Shown: positions 6,842 through 14,273 of the stretch, in pieces
Position numbering within the stretch: the first letter of the stretch is position 1
How the letters are laid out: each line of letters opens with the position of its first letter
Source of the DNA: Candidatus Lindowiibacteriota bacterium
GTDB lineage: Bacteria; Lindowbacteria; 2-12-FULL-62-27
Assembly (NCBI GenBank): GCA_023249255.1
Contig: JAHFCY010000065.1
Location: 1 to 14,273 of the forward strand
Length of the DNA: 14,273 bases
Direction of reading: 5' to 3'
Notes under the pieces: model-generated
Told to the model about the DNA's origin: nothing
Seen by the model: the letters and a program-made list of their open reading frames with translations, nothing else
Database searches by the model: none
Translations under genes and position numbers: made by a program

Positions 6842-7863
6842 CGGTCTGCGCGATCCGAGAGGATTCGGCGGAGGGCCTGGATCGCGCCGGTCTGCTCCCG
6901 TGGCTGGAACGGACCCGCGCCGAGTGGTTTCTCGAATATCTGGCGCCGTCCGCCGGGGCGAAGGCCCGGCATTTGTATCAGCGATTCATGTCGGTGGCGC
7001 GCAATCCGGCCGGCCGGGTCACTGTCCATGCGGAAGGCGGACCGGGGGAGATTCAGGCGGCGCTCGCAGTGGAACGGCTCGCGTGGGACAGCCTGCATTT
7101 CGGAATGGAATGCGCTCGGCTCGGCCCGTACTGCACCGCGGAGAATGTGGACCCGTCCCGTCTGGCGTCGATTCACGCGGAGATGCTTGAAGACGCCATC
7201 GCCTGGACCGCCGCAAAAAATTTCCGGCTTCTCCAGCGGCGTCTCCTGGCGTCGAACGCCGATGAAATTCGCGCGCTGGAACGTCTGGGATTCAGTCAGG
7301 CGGATCGGTTGATCACCCTGCATGCCGTGTTGCGGGATGGCGCAGAGAGCGCCTGCTCCGATCCGCCGTATTTCCGCCAGGCCGCGCCGGACGATCTTCC
7401 CGCGCTGGCGCGGATGGCGCGGGGCGCGTTTCCCCTGAGCCGGTTTGTCCGCGACGAGCGCCTGCGCGAGGCTGGTGGCGCGGAAGTCTACGTCAAGTGG
7501 ATCGAAAATCTGGTCGTCGCGCGCCGCAGTCGCCTGGATGTGAAGGCCGCCGAAACGGAACTTGTCGTGTGCGCCGTCGACGGGCGTCCCGCGGGATGTC
7601 TGGCGTTTCGACGCGACGGGACTGTGGACGATCTTCTGGGTTGGCCCTTCGCCACGCTGGAGCTGGTTCTGGTGGATCCGGAATTCCGGGGGCGCGGAGT
7701 CGGCCGTCGGCTGGTCGAAGAGGCGATGCGCAGATGCCGGTGCGCCGGCGTCCGCGGGATGGAGGCGTCGACGTGGAGCGGCGCGGATGCGGCCTTGCGC
7801 CTCTATCAGAGCACTGGATTCCAACCCAGGGCGGAACTCCTGACCTTGCACCGCTGGATTTAA
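6838..7863 (+). CDS. Two-domain GNAT N-acetyltransferase, WecD/SpsD-like
   Basis: This 341-residue protein is about twice the length of a single GNAT domain. The C-terminal half holds the clear acetyl-CoA signature ELVLVDPEFRGRGVGRRLVEEA (motif A loop RGRGVG at 284-289), followed by LRLYQSTGFQPRAE (320-333). The N-terminal half has LAWDSLHFGMECARL (81-95) and a second GFSQADRL end (151-158), like the WecD-type sugar acetyltransferases in which a degenerate first GNAT fold precedes the active one. EVYVKWIENLV (216-226) also fits that family. The start overlaps the previous stop as ATGA, so the genes are translationally coupled; an ORF opening at 6670 is just an upstream extension through the PLP gene. 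Likely role: N-acetylation of an amino sugar precursor, as for SpsD, WecD or PseH. The exact sugar is not known. Confidence 0.8.
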   Translation: MTVCAIREDSAEGLDRAGLLPWLERTRAEWFLEYLAPSAGAKARHLYQRFMSVARNPAGRVTVHAEGGPGEIQAALAVERLAWDSLHFGMECARLGPYCTAENVDPSRLASIHAEMLEDAIAWTAAKNFRLLQRRLLASNADEIRALERLGFSQADRLITLHAVLRDGAESACSDPPYFRQAAPDDLPALARMARGAFPLSRFVRDERLREAGGAEVYVKWIENLVVARRSRLDVKAAETELVVCAVDGRPAGCLAFRRDGTVDDLLGWPFATLELVLVDPEFRGRGVGRRLVEEAMRRCRCAGVRGMEASTWSGADAALRLYQSTGFQPRAELLTLHRWI

Positions 7864-7870
7864 GAACGAG

Positions 7871-8881
7871 ATGACCGTTTACGATCGGATCCGTGACGCG
7901 AGCCGCGTGTTTGTTGTTGCGGAAATTGGATCGAACCATAACGGCGATCTGAACACCGCGCTCCGCCTCATGGACGCGGCGCGCTCCGGGGGCGCCGACG
8001 CCGTCAAGTTTCAAAGTTTTCTGGCTGACCATCTGCTTTCGCGGGACCATCCGGATCATGCGATGTTGAGGAGACTGGAAATGCCCCGGGAGTGGTATCC
8101 CCGGCTGAAAGCGGAGGCTGCGTCGCGCGGGATGGTATTCTTTTCGACCGCGAGCAACGAGGTCACGCTGTCGTGGCTCGGGGAGATCGGCGTCGAATTG
8201 TACAAGATCGCCTCTTCCAACCTCACCCATCTGCCGCTCCTCCGAACGGTCGCCGCCGCGGGAACCCCGATTATCCTCTCCACCGGCATGGCCTCGCCCG
8301 GCGTCATTCAGGAGGCGGTTGAGACCCTGACGGAGTCCGGGAATGACCGCCTCTGCATCCTGCATTGCGTCAGTCGATATCCGACGCGTCCAGAAGATGT
8401 TCATCTGAGGTTCATGCAGAGCCTTCAAGAATTGTATCCCTATCCCGTCGGATTTTCAGACCACACGCCCGACCTGGGCATCGCGGTTGCCGCGGCGGCA
8501 TTGGGCGCGCGCGTCATCGAGAAACATTTGACGCTCGACCGAAACATGGAGGGGCCCGATCATCACTTCGCTCTCGAGCCGGACCGCTTCGCGGATATGG
8601 TCCGTCAGATCCGGGACGTCGAACGTGCGCTCGGGAATCCATGGAAGCCCGCCGATCCCGCGGACTCGGCCGCGGCCGCACGCTACTGGCGCAGCCTTCA
8701 TGCGGCGCGGGACCTTCCCGCGGGAACCGTGCTGGGCCGGAACGACTTCGTTGTAATCCGTCCGAATGACGGGCTTCATTCCCGCCACGCCGACGATGTC
8801 ATCGGCCTGCGTCTGGCCCGAGGCCTCAAGGCGGGCCGGCCGATCACGTGGGAGGCGTTCCGCGATGAACGCGCTCTTTAA
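7871..8881 (+). CDS. neuB: NeuB/PseI/LegI-family nonulosonic acid synthase
   Basis: This 336-residue enzyme condenses phosphoenolpyruvate with a 2-acylamino hexose to make a nine-carbon acidic sugar. The TIM-barrel part shows AEIGSNHNGD (17-26), KFQS (46-49), FSTASNE (91-97), LSTGM (136-140), LHCVSRYPT (164-172), GFSDHTPD (194-201) and EKHLTLDRNMEGPDH (217-231). H198 and H219 correspond to the two metal-binding histidines of NeuB. Residues from about 270 form the SAF (antifreeze-like) domain, RSLHAARDLPAGTVL (274-288) and VIRPNDGLH (295-303). Length matches the family (about 335-375). The gene starts 7 bases after the GNAT stop with AAGAACGAG upstream. Sialic, legionaminic and pseudaminic synthases cannot be told apart safely by eye; the PseG-like gene nearby favours a diamino sugar product. 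Confidence 0.92.
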   Translation: MTVYDRIRDASRVFVVAEIGSNHNGDLNTALRLMDAARSGGADAVKFQSFLADHLLSRDHPDHAMLRRLEMPREWYPRLKAEAASRGMVFFSTASNEVTLSWLGEIGVELYKIASSNLTHLPLLRTVAAAGTPIILSTGMASPGVIQEAVETLTESGNDRLCILHCVSRYPTRPEDVHLRFMQSLQELYPYPVGFSDHTPDLGIAVAAAALGARVIEKHLTLDRNMEGPDHHFALEPDRFADMVRQIRDVERALGNPWKPADPADSAAAARYWRSLHAARDLPAGTVLGRNDFVVIRPNDGLHSRHADDVIGLRLARGLKAGRPITWEAFRDERAL

Positions 8882-10154
8882 TCGTCCATCTGTTCATCAG
8901 TCCGTTCAGACGATCGCCGCCGATCCGCGTCTTCGTCGCGTCTTCGAATCTCCCGTGCCGGCCGTCGTGCTCTTCCCGGTTTCCCACGCCGTCGCCTTCA
9001 GCGTCATTCGCGCGTTGCGGGACCAGTCCATTCCCATTCTGGCGGTCGATTTCAAGGAACAGGCCGCCGGCCTCTATTCGCGAAACGTCACGTCCCTGCT
9101 CCTGCCGAATTTCTACCGGTCGGAAACCGAATTCGTCGCGGGTATGATGGCCATCGGCCGGTGCTTCCGCGAGCGGCCCGTCCTTTTTTTCGTCGATGAC
9201 GACGATCTGATCCTGTCTCTGAAGACACAGGAGGACTTCGAGCGATATTACCGTCTGCCTCTGTCCCCCTGGCCCATTGTGGAATCGGTGATGAACAAGG
9301 GCCGATTGTATCGAATCTGTCAGGAGCGGGGATATCCGATTCCCGACACGTGGTTCGCATCCTCCCTGGACGACGTCGACCGACAAAAAAATAATCTGAA
9401 ATTTCCCTGCATCATCAAGCCGACGTATTCGACGCGCTTTCGGCAGGCGTTCGGTGTGAAAGCCCGCCGCTTTGACGATTTTCCGGCTCTGCGGAAATTC
9501 GCGCGCCGCGTCATCGAGGCCGGAATCGAGTTTGTGATTCAGGAATTCATCGCCGGCGCCGCCGATTCGCTCTACACTTACGCGGCCTATTCGAATGACG
9601 AAGGCAGGGTGATCGGCGGATTCACCGGGAGAAAACTCCATCAATTCCCGCCTGATTTCGGAACGTGCCGTCTTGCGGAAAGCGTGAATGATCCGGAACT
9701 CGAACGCGCGGGGCGGGAGCTGATCGGGATTCTGCGCTACCGCGGAATTTCGTTGATCGAATACAAGCGCGATCCCGTCGGCCGTTTTCGCCTCATCGAA
9801 ATCAATCCGCGGCCCGGCGACTGGCCCGAGAGTCTGGCGCAGGAATGCGGCGCGAACATTGTCTGGATGGCCTACCGCGCGGCGACTGACCGGCCTGTGG
9901 ATCCGGCGATCGGCCGCGGCGTCGGGGTCAAATGGGCGAATCTGGCGGAGGATTTCTACTATTGCGTTCGGGGATACCGGCTGCTCGGCTACCCGACCGC
10001 GCACCGGGGATTCTTCGGGTGGCTGAAGGACATCCGGGGTCTGCACGCTGAAGCGTTTTTTTCCTGGCGGGATCCCGTGCCGGCCTGGGTCCGGCTGAAG
10101 GGCATGTGCCGGGAATTCGCCGAGCGCGAGCGGCGGCTCGTCCGTTCGCTCTAG
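8865..10154 (+). CDS. ATP-grasp carboxylate-amine ligase
   Basis: This 429-residue protein has the three ATP-grasp subdomains. ILAVDFKEQAAGLYSRNV (58-75) is the N-terminal Rossmann-like region, as in D-aspartate ligase-like enzymes. CIIKPTYST (182-190) supplies the ATP-binding lysine K185, VIQEFIAG (224-231) the adenine hinge, and LIEYKRD (297-303) with EINPRPGDW (312-320) the Mg-binding glutamates and asparagine (E299, E312, N314). Such enzymes activate a carboxylate as acyl phosphate and join it to an amine. The ATG at 8865 has GGAGG 9 bases upstream and overlaps the NeuB gene by 17 bases; an in-frame ATG at 8766 lies deep in that gene and is rejected. In this operon it could attach an amino acid or other acid to an amino group of the sugar (inference). 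Neither substrate can be read from sequence. Confidence 0.82.
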   Translation: MNALFNRPSVHQSVQTIAADPRLRRVFESPVPAVVLFPVSHAVAFSVIRALRDQSIPILAVDFKEQAAGLYSRNVTSLLLPNFYRSETEFVAGMMAIGRCFRERPVLFFVDDDDLILSLKTQEDFERYYRLPLSPWPIVESVMNKGRLYRICQERGYPIPDTWFASSLDDVDRQKNNLKFPCIIKPTYSTRFRQAFGVKARRFDDFPALRKFARRVIEAGIEFVIQEFIAGAADSLYTYAAYSNDEGRVIGGFTGRKLHQFPPDFGTCRLAESVNDPELERAGRELIGILRYRGISLIEYKRDPVGRFRLIEINPRPGDWPESLAQECGANIVWMAYRAATDRPVDPAIGRGVGVKWANLAEDFYYCVRGYRLLGYPTAHRGFFGWLKDIRGLHAEAFFSWRDPVPAWVRLKGMCREFAERERRLVRSL

Positions 10155-10157
10155 ACC

Positions 10158-11150
10158 ATGAGAGTTCTCTTCATCGTTGAGGCGGGCGCGGCGTACGGCA
10201 TGGGGCATCTCATGCGATGCCGCGTTTTGATGCGCGAGATGAAGCGCCGCGGCGTGGACGTCGATCTCTGCCTGCGCGGCGATGCCGTCGTCCCCGAAGC
10301 ATGCGCGTGGCCGGCGCGCATCGACGCTCAATCTTATGACTGGATCGTCATCGATGGATACGGATTTTTTGCGGAGGGGCTGTGCGAAAATTTGAAGCGG
10401 TCCGGCGCGCGCCTGCTGGTCATTGACGACCTGCCCCGCCCGCACGCCGCGGACGTGATTTTGAATCCGAACATGGAATCGCCCGGCGATAACGCGAATG
10501 GAGCCGGAGTCAATGGCCGTCGCCTCTTCGGTCCCCGCTACGCTCCGGTCGCGGAGGACTATGGACAAACGCGATGGGATAACCTAAACCACAAATCGTT
10601 GGAGCGAATTCTGATTTCCTGCGGAGGCGTGGACCGGATGGGCCGAACGGAACAGATTCTGGCTGATATCGAAGACTGGGACGCGCGGCTCGATTTGGAC
10701 GTCGTGGTCGGTCCCTGGCATCCATTCGAAAAAGACTTGCGGGCCTACCGCGGCCGGCACCGGCTCGAGATTCACAAGGCGCCGGACGGCCTCGCGTCGC
10801 TCATGGAACGCGCCGACCTCATGATCTCCGCCGCCGGATCCACCGTATGGGAAGCCTGTGCGGTGGGAGTCCCGCTCGTCGCAATCCGCATTGTCGAGAA
10901 CCAGACCGAACCCTGGCGAACCCTTCAACGGTTCAAGGCCGCGCTGTGCATGGACGCGTCGGATCTGTCGTCCGGCGAGTCGTCGAGCCGCCTGACGGGT
11001 CTCTTGCGCGAAGCCTCGCGCGAATCCGTGCGGTCGGAACTGTCCGCGCGGGGCCGGTCGCTTGTGGACGGCCGCGGCGCGGAGCGAACGGTCGACGAGA
11101 TGCTGGCCGTATCCGAATCGGCGGCGTATGGCGCGGGTCCTCGTCGTTAG
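10158..11150 (+). CDS. pseG: PseG/SpsG-like UDP-sugar hydrolase
   Basis: This 330-residue GT-B fold protein resembles PseG, which removes UDP from UDP-2,4-diacetamido-2,4,6-trideoxy-altrose before NeuB/PseI acts, and SpsG of the spore-coat operon. GMGHLMRC (14-21) places H17 exactly where PseG has its catalytic histidine. DWIVIDGYGF (61-70), LLVIDDLPRPHAADVILNPN (86-105), LFGPRYAPV (123-131), ISCGGVD (153-159), and SAAGSTVWEACAVGVPLV (224-241) with ENQ (247-249) are the conserved nucleotide-binding segments. The length is closer to SpsG than to Campylobacter PseG (about 275). It starts 3 bases after the ATP-grasp stop. With NeuB it implies that the nonulosonate precursor is carried on UDP. 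The LegG/NeuC epimerases are a different family and do not show this motif set. Confidence 0.87.
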   Translation: MRVLFIVEAGAAYGMGHLMRCRVLMREMKRRGVDVDLCLRGDAVVPEACAWPARIDAQSYDWIVIDGYGFFAEGLCENLKRSGARLLVIDDLPRPHAADVILNPNMESPGDNANGAGVNGRRLFGPRYAPVAEDYGQTRWDNLNHKSLERILISCGGVDRMGRTEQILADIEDWDARLDLDVVVGPWHPFEKDLRAYRGRHRLEIHKAPDGLASLMERADLMISAAGSTVWEACAVGVPLVAIRIVENQTEPWRTLQRFKAALCMDASDLSSGESSSRLTGLLREASRESVRSELSARGRSLVDGRGAERTVDEMLAVSESAAYGAGPRR

Positions 11151-11823
11151 CGGCTCCCCGGGCGACGAAGTCCTGGGATGCGGCGGAACCCTCGCGCTCC
11201 ACGCGCGCCGCGGGGATGAAATCCGCGTGGCGGTTCTTGGAGACGGCTGGACGTCCCGCATGCCGTCGCATGCAAAGGGAATCGAAACGGTCGACTTGGA
11301 TGTCTTGGAAACCCAGGAGCGCGAGGCCCTGCGCATCCTCGGCGTTCAGACCATCGAGTACCACCGCTATGCCGACAACCGCTTTGACGTCATCCCCCTT
11401 CTGGATCTGGTCAAAACGGTGGAAAAGATCAAGGAGACCTTTGCGCCCGACATCGTCTACACCAACTCGCCTTTCGACCTCGGCATCGACCAGGAGCGGA
11501 CCTGCCGCGCGGTCGTCACGGCCTTTCGGCCCCTCCCCGGCGACAATCGAACGGCGCTGTATTGTTTCGAAGTTCTCTCGTCAACCGGATGGAGGGCCGA
11601 GGAGGCCGCGCGCGTGTTTTCGCCGAACGTCTTTGTCAATATCCGCGAGACGCTGGACGCCAAACTTGCCGCGTTCAAGCGCCTCAGTTCGGAGGTCCGC
11701 GCCTGGCCGCATTCGCGGTCGAGCGAATCGATCGATCATCTCGCCCGAAGCCGCGGAGCCTTCGCCGGATTGGACGCCGCCGAAGCGTTCATGCTGCTCC
11801 GGGAAGTGAGGGACGTCAAATAG
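11128..11823 (+). CDS. PIG-L/LmbE-fold paralog lacking zinc ligands and catalytic base (probable pseudoenzyme)
   Basis: This 231-residue protein has the complete PIG-L/LmbE layout: an N-terminal strand MARVLVV, DEVLGCGGTLA (13-23), NRFDVIP (84-90), CFEVLSSTGW (146-155), FSPNVFVNI (164-172) and PHSRSSES...AGLDAAEAF. But the defining HPDDE motif reads SPGDE (10-14): the first zinc histidine is serine and the general-base aspartate is glycine. The second metal site, usually TH..GD...DH, reads TNSPFDLGIDQ (112-122), so those histidines are asparagine and glutamine. It therefore should not bind zinc or deacetylate as its family does. The frame is intact and follows its neighbour closely, so it is not simply decayed. 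The ATG at 11128 overlaps the PseG-like gene by 23 bases. It may assist the active paralog next door (inference). Confidence 0.85.
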   Translation: MARVLVVSGSPGDEVLGCGGTLALHARRGDEIRVAVLGDGWTSRMPSHAKGIETVDLDVLETQEREALRILGVQTIEYHRYADNRFDVIPLLDLVKTVEKIKETFAPDIVYTNSPFDLGIDQERTCRAVVTAFRPLPGDNRTALYCFEVLSSTGWRAEEAARVFSPNVFVNIRETLDAKLAAFKRLSSEVRAWPHSRSSESIDHLARSRGAFAGLDAAEAFMLLREVRDVK

Positions 11824-11834
11824 CCGCCCGGCCT

Positions 11835-12518
11835 GTGATTCTGGTGGTCGCTGCGCATCCGGACGATGAAGTCCTCGGATGCGGGGCCACGATCCGAAAG
11901 CGCGTCACGGAAGGCCTGGATGTCCATATCGCAATTCTGGGAGAAGGCGTGACGTCGCGATACGCAAAACGGGAGGAGGCCGACCCGAAACTCGTCGATC
12001 ATCTCCGCCGCCAGGCCTTGAAGGTTTCCCGGATGCTTGGCGCCAAATCTCTTCACACCTACGGCCTGCCGGACAACCGGTTCGATACGGTTCCCATGCT
12101 CGACATCGTCAAGCAAATTGAAATCCTCATTCGGAAATTTCGCCCGCGCGTGATTTACACGCACCACGGCGGCGATCTCAATATCGACCACGGGATCATT
12201 CATCGGGCCACGCTGGCCGCGGCGCGCCCCGGTTTGGCGTCGTCGGTCCGCGAGATCTACAGTTTTGAAGTGGCGTCGTCGACCGAATGGTCCTTTGCGC
12301 AGGTTCAGCCCGTTTTTCGGCCCACCGTCTTTGTCGATGTCTCGGCCACGCTCGCGGTAAAACTCAAGGCCATGGCCGTCTACGACGGAGAGACCCGCAA
12401 ATTTCCCCATCCCCGGTCCCTCGATGCCCTCAGGATTTCGGCCCAAAAGTGGGGCAGTGTCGCGGGCGTGAAGGCGGCTGAAGCATTCGAACTGATCCGG
12501 TCTGTCGAGTCGGATTGA
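11835..12518 (+). CDS. PIG-L/LmbE-family N-deacetylase, intact active site
   Basis: This 227-residue protein is a PIG-L/LmbE deacetylase, a zinc enzyme that removes acetyl groups from N-acetyl amino sugars. AHPDDEVLGCG (7-17) supplies the zinc ligands H8 and D11 and the general base D10. THHGGDLNIDH (109-119) supplies the last zinc histidine, H119, in the DH pair. FEVASSTEW (144-152), FRPTVFVDV (161-169) and KFPHPRSLDALR (189-200) are family C-terminal features. I chose the GTG at 11835, since the family begins a few residues before the HPDDE strand; it is 11 bases after the preceding stop. A longer open frame from 11562 only reads through the other paralog out of frame. It is the close homologue of the degenerate gene before it. 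Its substrate is probably an acetylated amino sugar of this pathway. Confidence 0.88.
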   Translation: MILVVAAHPDDEVLGCGATIRKRVTEGLDVHIAILGEGVTSRYAKREEADPKLVDHLRRQALKVSRMLGAKSLHTYGLPDNRFDTVPMLDIVKQIEILIRKFRPRVIYTHHGGDLNIDHGIIHRATLAAARPGLASSVREIYSFEVASSTEWSFAQVQPVFRPTVFVDVSATLAVKLKAMAVYDGETRKFPHPRSLDALRISAQKWGSVAGVKAAEAFELIRSVESD

Positions 12519-12541
12519 ATGAAAAGCGGGGGCAATCCGCG

Positions 12542-12706
12542 ATGATGGCATTTCTGAAACGGTTGGTTCGGTACGTTCCGATCATTCTGTCGCAGGAACT
12601 GTCCGTTGAAACGATTTTCAAATTGATCGCGCTCCTGGCCCATGAACCCTGTCCCGACGGTTCCTCCTCCCGCCGCCCCTCCATTTTCGTCTACACGATG
12701 TATTGA
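12542..12706 (+). CDS. Short ORF of unknown function, possible gene remnant
   Basis: A 54-codon frame begins at tandem ATGs (12542, 12545), 23 bases after the deacetylase stop, with GCGGGGGC about 10 bases upstream. The first 35 residues look like real protein: an amphipathic, basic, leucine/isoleucine-rich segment (FLKRLVRYVPIILSQELS, then ETIFKLIALLAHEP). The rest (GSSSRRPSIFVYTMY) looks like read-through. This could be a small peptide, or the 5' end of a larger gene cut off where the carbamoyltransferase gene converges. I do not recognise a family, and a chance ORF is not excluded. Confidence 0.3.
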   Translation: MMAFLKRLVRYVPIILSQELSVETIFKLIALLAHEPCPDGSSSRRPSIFVYTMY

Positions 12707-12733
12707 TCCCCGCGCGGCCGGCGAACCCGGCTC

Positions 12734-14272
12734 TCATCTCTCAACGATAAACGGCCCCATCGCGAGCACGTCGATCGCCGTCCACTCGAAGGTCCGCAGG
12801 GCGTCGGCCGGCGTTTCGACAATGGGCTCGCCGCGCCGGTTGAAGGAAGTGTTGAGGAGCGCATAGACGCCGGTTTGATCGCCGAAGGATCGGATCAGTT
12901 CCGCAAACAATGGATTGGCCGCGGCGTTCACCACCTGAACCCGCGCCGTGCCGTCCACGTGCGTCACGGCTTCGAGATTCGCCCGGCGTTCCGGGTGGAC
13001 CGGCACGACGCACAGCATGAATTGATACGGCCACGGATCGGCGTCGCCGTTCGGAAATGAAAAATACTCCGGCGCATGAGAGCGCAGCGTGGCCGGTGCG
13101 AAGGGGCGAAAGAGTTCACGGAATTTCACGCGGGCGTTGACCACTCCCTTCATCCGGATGGACCGCGGGTCCGCCAGGATGCTGCGGTGACCCAGCGCCC
13201 GCGGCCCGAATTCGGACCGGCCCTGAAACCATCCGACGACTTTCCCCCCGGTCAGCGATTCGGAAACGCGTCGGACGAGTTCGTCCTCCGAGCGCGTCCG
13301 CTCAAAGGCGCAGCCGTTCTGCTGCAAAACCGCGGCCATGTCGTCGACGGAGTACTCCGCGCCCAGATAGGCGTGCTCCATGACGCGCGGGGACATGCGG
13401 GGGTGAATCGCGTGGTGGACCGCGAGCGCCGCGCCGGCCGACGCGCCGCTGTCTCCTGCGGCGGGTTGAATGTAGACGTGATCGAAACCGGATTCGGCGA
13501 GAATCCGGCCGTTGGCGGCGCTGTTGTAGGCGACGCCGCCCGCGATGCACAGCGACGCCATCCCGCTCCGCCGCCGTAATCCCTTCGCGAATCCGAGCAG
13601 GACTTCTTCGACGACTTCCTGAACGCTGGCGGCGACGTCCGCGTAATATTGGCTGCGCTCCGCCGCCCCCCGCGATCCGCCTCCGCCGTCGAGCTCCCGA
13701 TCGAATCGTGGAATGTAGAACGGTTCTTCAGGCGGCCGGGGATCGCCGAAGAGATCGAGAAATTTCTGCGTGTAGCTTCGTTCGGTCGAATATTCATAGG
13801 AGAAGTGGTCCATGTCGAGTTCGAATCCCTCCGGCGAGACCTCCCGGAAAAGTTTCCAGACGCGATCCATGTATTTGGGTTCGCCGTAGGGAGCCATGCC
13901 CATGACTTTGTACTCGCCCTCGTTCACTTCGAATCCGAGAAACGCCGTGAAGGCGCTGTAGAGAAGGCCGATCGAATGCGGAAACATCACGCTGGCCGAC
14001 CGCTCGAACGCCGAGCGCCGCGCGGTCCCGAGCGTGGTCGTGATCCATTCGCCCACGCCGTCCACCGTCAGGATCGCCGCCTCCGAAAACGGCGAGCAAT
14101 AGAAGGAACTCGCCGCGTGGGACAGATGATGCTCCGAGAAAAGAACTTTCCGTTTGGGGACGCCGAGCCGCGTCCGGATGGTTTCCGATATCCAGAGTTT
14201 CTCCCGCCCCCAACTGCCGAGGATTTCACTGAAAATGGAATGGGAGCGCGGGAAATGTTTGGCGAGCGTGGC
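12734..14272 (-). CDS. O-carbamoyltransferase (NodU/CmcH/TobZ family), N-terminus cut by window edge
   Basis: The frame is open from the right edge to a TGA at 12734-12736, giving 512 residues of a family usually near 570-620, so roughly 60-100 N-terminal residues are missing. These enzymes move a carbamoyl group from carbamoyl phosphate, through carbamoyl-AMP, to a hydroxyl. The N-terminal Kae1-like fold shows the metal-binding EHHLSHAASSFYCSPF, with EAAILTVDGVGEW close behind. EYKVMGMAPYGEPKYMD and the CIAGGVAYNSAANGRI and PAAGDSGASAGAAL segments follow. The YrdC-like C-terminal domain has GWFQGRSEFGPRALGHRSILADPR, VKFRELFRPFAP and LLNTSFNRRGEPIVETPADAL. A GTG at 14065 is not the start, because family sequence continues upstream of it. 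It converges on the plus-strand operon and probably O-carbamoylates the glycan. Confidence 0.93.
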   Translation of the reverse strand, partial: ATLAKHFPRSHSIFSEILGSWGREKLWISETIRTRLGVPKRKVLFSEHHLSHAASSFYCSPFSEAAILTVDGVGEWITTTLGTARRSAFERSASVMFPHSIGLLYSAFTAFLGFEVNEGEYKVMGMAPYGEPKYMDRVWKLFREVSPEGFELDMDHFSYEYSTERSYTQKFLDLFGDPRPPEEPFYIPRFDRELDGGGGSRGAAERSQYYADVAASVQEVVEEVLLGFAKGLRRRSGMASLCIAGGVAYNSAANGRILAESGFDHVYIQPAAGDSGASAGAALAVHHAIHPRMSPRVMEHAYLGAEYSVDDMAAVLQQNGCAFERTRSEDELVRRVSESLTGGKVVGWFQGRSEFGPRALGHRSILADPRSIRMKGVVNARVKFRELFRPFAPATLRSHAPEYFSFPNGDADPWPYQFMLCVVPVHPERRANLEAVTHVDGTARVQVVNAAANPLFAELIRSFGDQTGVYALLNTSFNRRGEPIVETPADALRTFEWTAIDVLAMGPFIVER

Positions 14273-14273
14273 C

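Noticed and set aside
6658-7851. Minus-strand open frame of similar length to the GNAT gene
   Set aside because: It mirrors the GNAT gene, is rich in R, P and Q in a low-complexity way, and shows no domain.
8844-10568. Long minus-strand open frame opposite the ATP-grasp and PseG-like genes
   Set aside because: It has no recognisable motifs and lies antisense to two genes with clear family motifs. Long antisense frames are expected in GC-rich coding DNA.
11562-11834. Frame-open extension of the second PIG-L gene back into the first
   Set aside because: The added residues are arginine-rich shadow sequence of the first paralog in another frame, and the family starts near the HPDDE strand.
12717-12731. 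Hairpin GCCGG-CGAAC-CCGGC between the convergent genes
   Set aside because: The stem is only five base pairs and no T-run follows on either strand, so it cannot be called a terminator.

Overview
The window is a dense, GC-rich bacterial gene cluster for a surface glycan. It is centred on a nonulosonic (sialic-like) acid pathway of the Bacillus SpsD/E/F/G or Pse/Leg type. No rRNA, tRNA, CRISPR array, transposase or integrase is visible, and taxonomy cannot be fixed. High GC, short or overlapping gene junctions and the enzyme families fit a polysaccharide locus of an environmental bacterium, perhaps from a metagenome assembly.

Left block (minus strand, 3172 to 1): an SpsF-type cytidylyltransferase, the N- and C-terminal halves of a split transketolase, and an APH-fold small-molecule kinase cut by the left edge. 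The junctions are 7, 1 and 2 bases wide, so this is one transcription unit. It starts from a short divergent intergenic region (3173-3324) holding a weak promoter-like sequence and three CGTCCAT boxes.

Central block (plus strand, 3325 to 12518): eight tightly packed genes. In order they are a degenerate GT2-like/SAM methyltransferase fusion, a PduX-like GHMP kinase fused to a threonine/cysteate-synthase-like PLP enzyme, a two-domain GNAT acetyltransferase, a NeuB-family synthase, an ATP-grasp ligase, a PseG/SpsG-like nucleotide-sugar hydrolase, and two adjacent PIG-L/LmbE paralogs. The first PIG-L paralog has lost its metal-binding and catalytic residues; the second keeps them. A 54-codon ORF of unknown status follows. 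On the right, converging on the minus strand, is a carbamoyltransferase of the NodU/CmcH/TobZ family whose N-terminus is cut by the window edge.

Working together (inference): PseG-like hydrolysis releases a sugar from its UDP carrier, NeuB condenses it with phosphoenolpyruvate, and the SpsF-like enzyme activates the product with CTP. GNAT, PIG-L, methyltransferase and carbamoyltransferase would tailor it. No 4,6-dehydratase or aminotransferase for making the precursor is in the window. The most unusual element is the kinase-PLP enzyme fusion, which looks designed to phosphorylate a hydroxy-amino acid and then replace the phosphate. With the neighbouring ATP-grasp ligase it suggests that a custom amino acid is made and amide-linked to the sugar. 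That pathway is a hypothesis; the domain assignments are much firmer.
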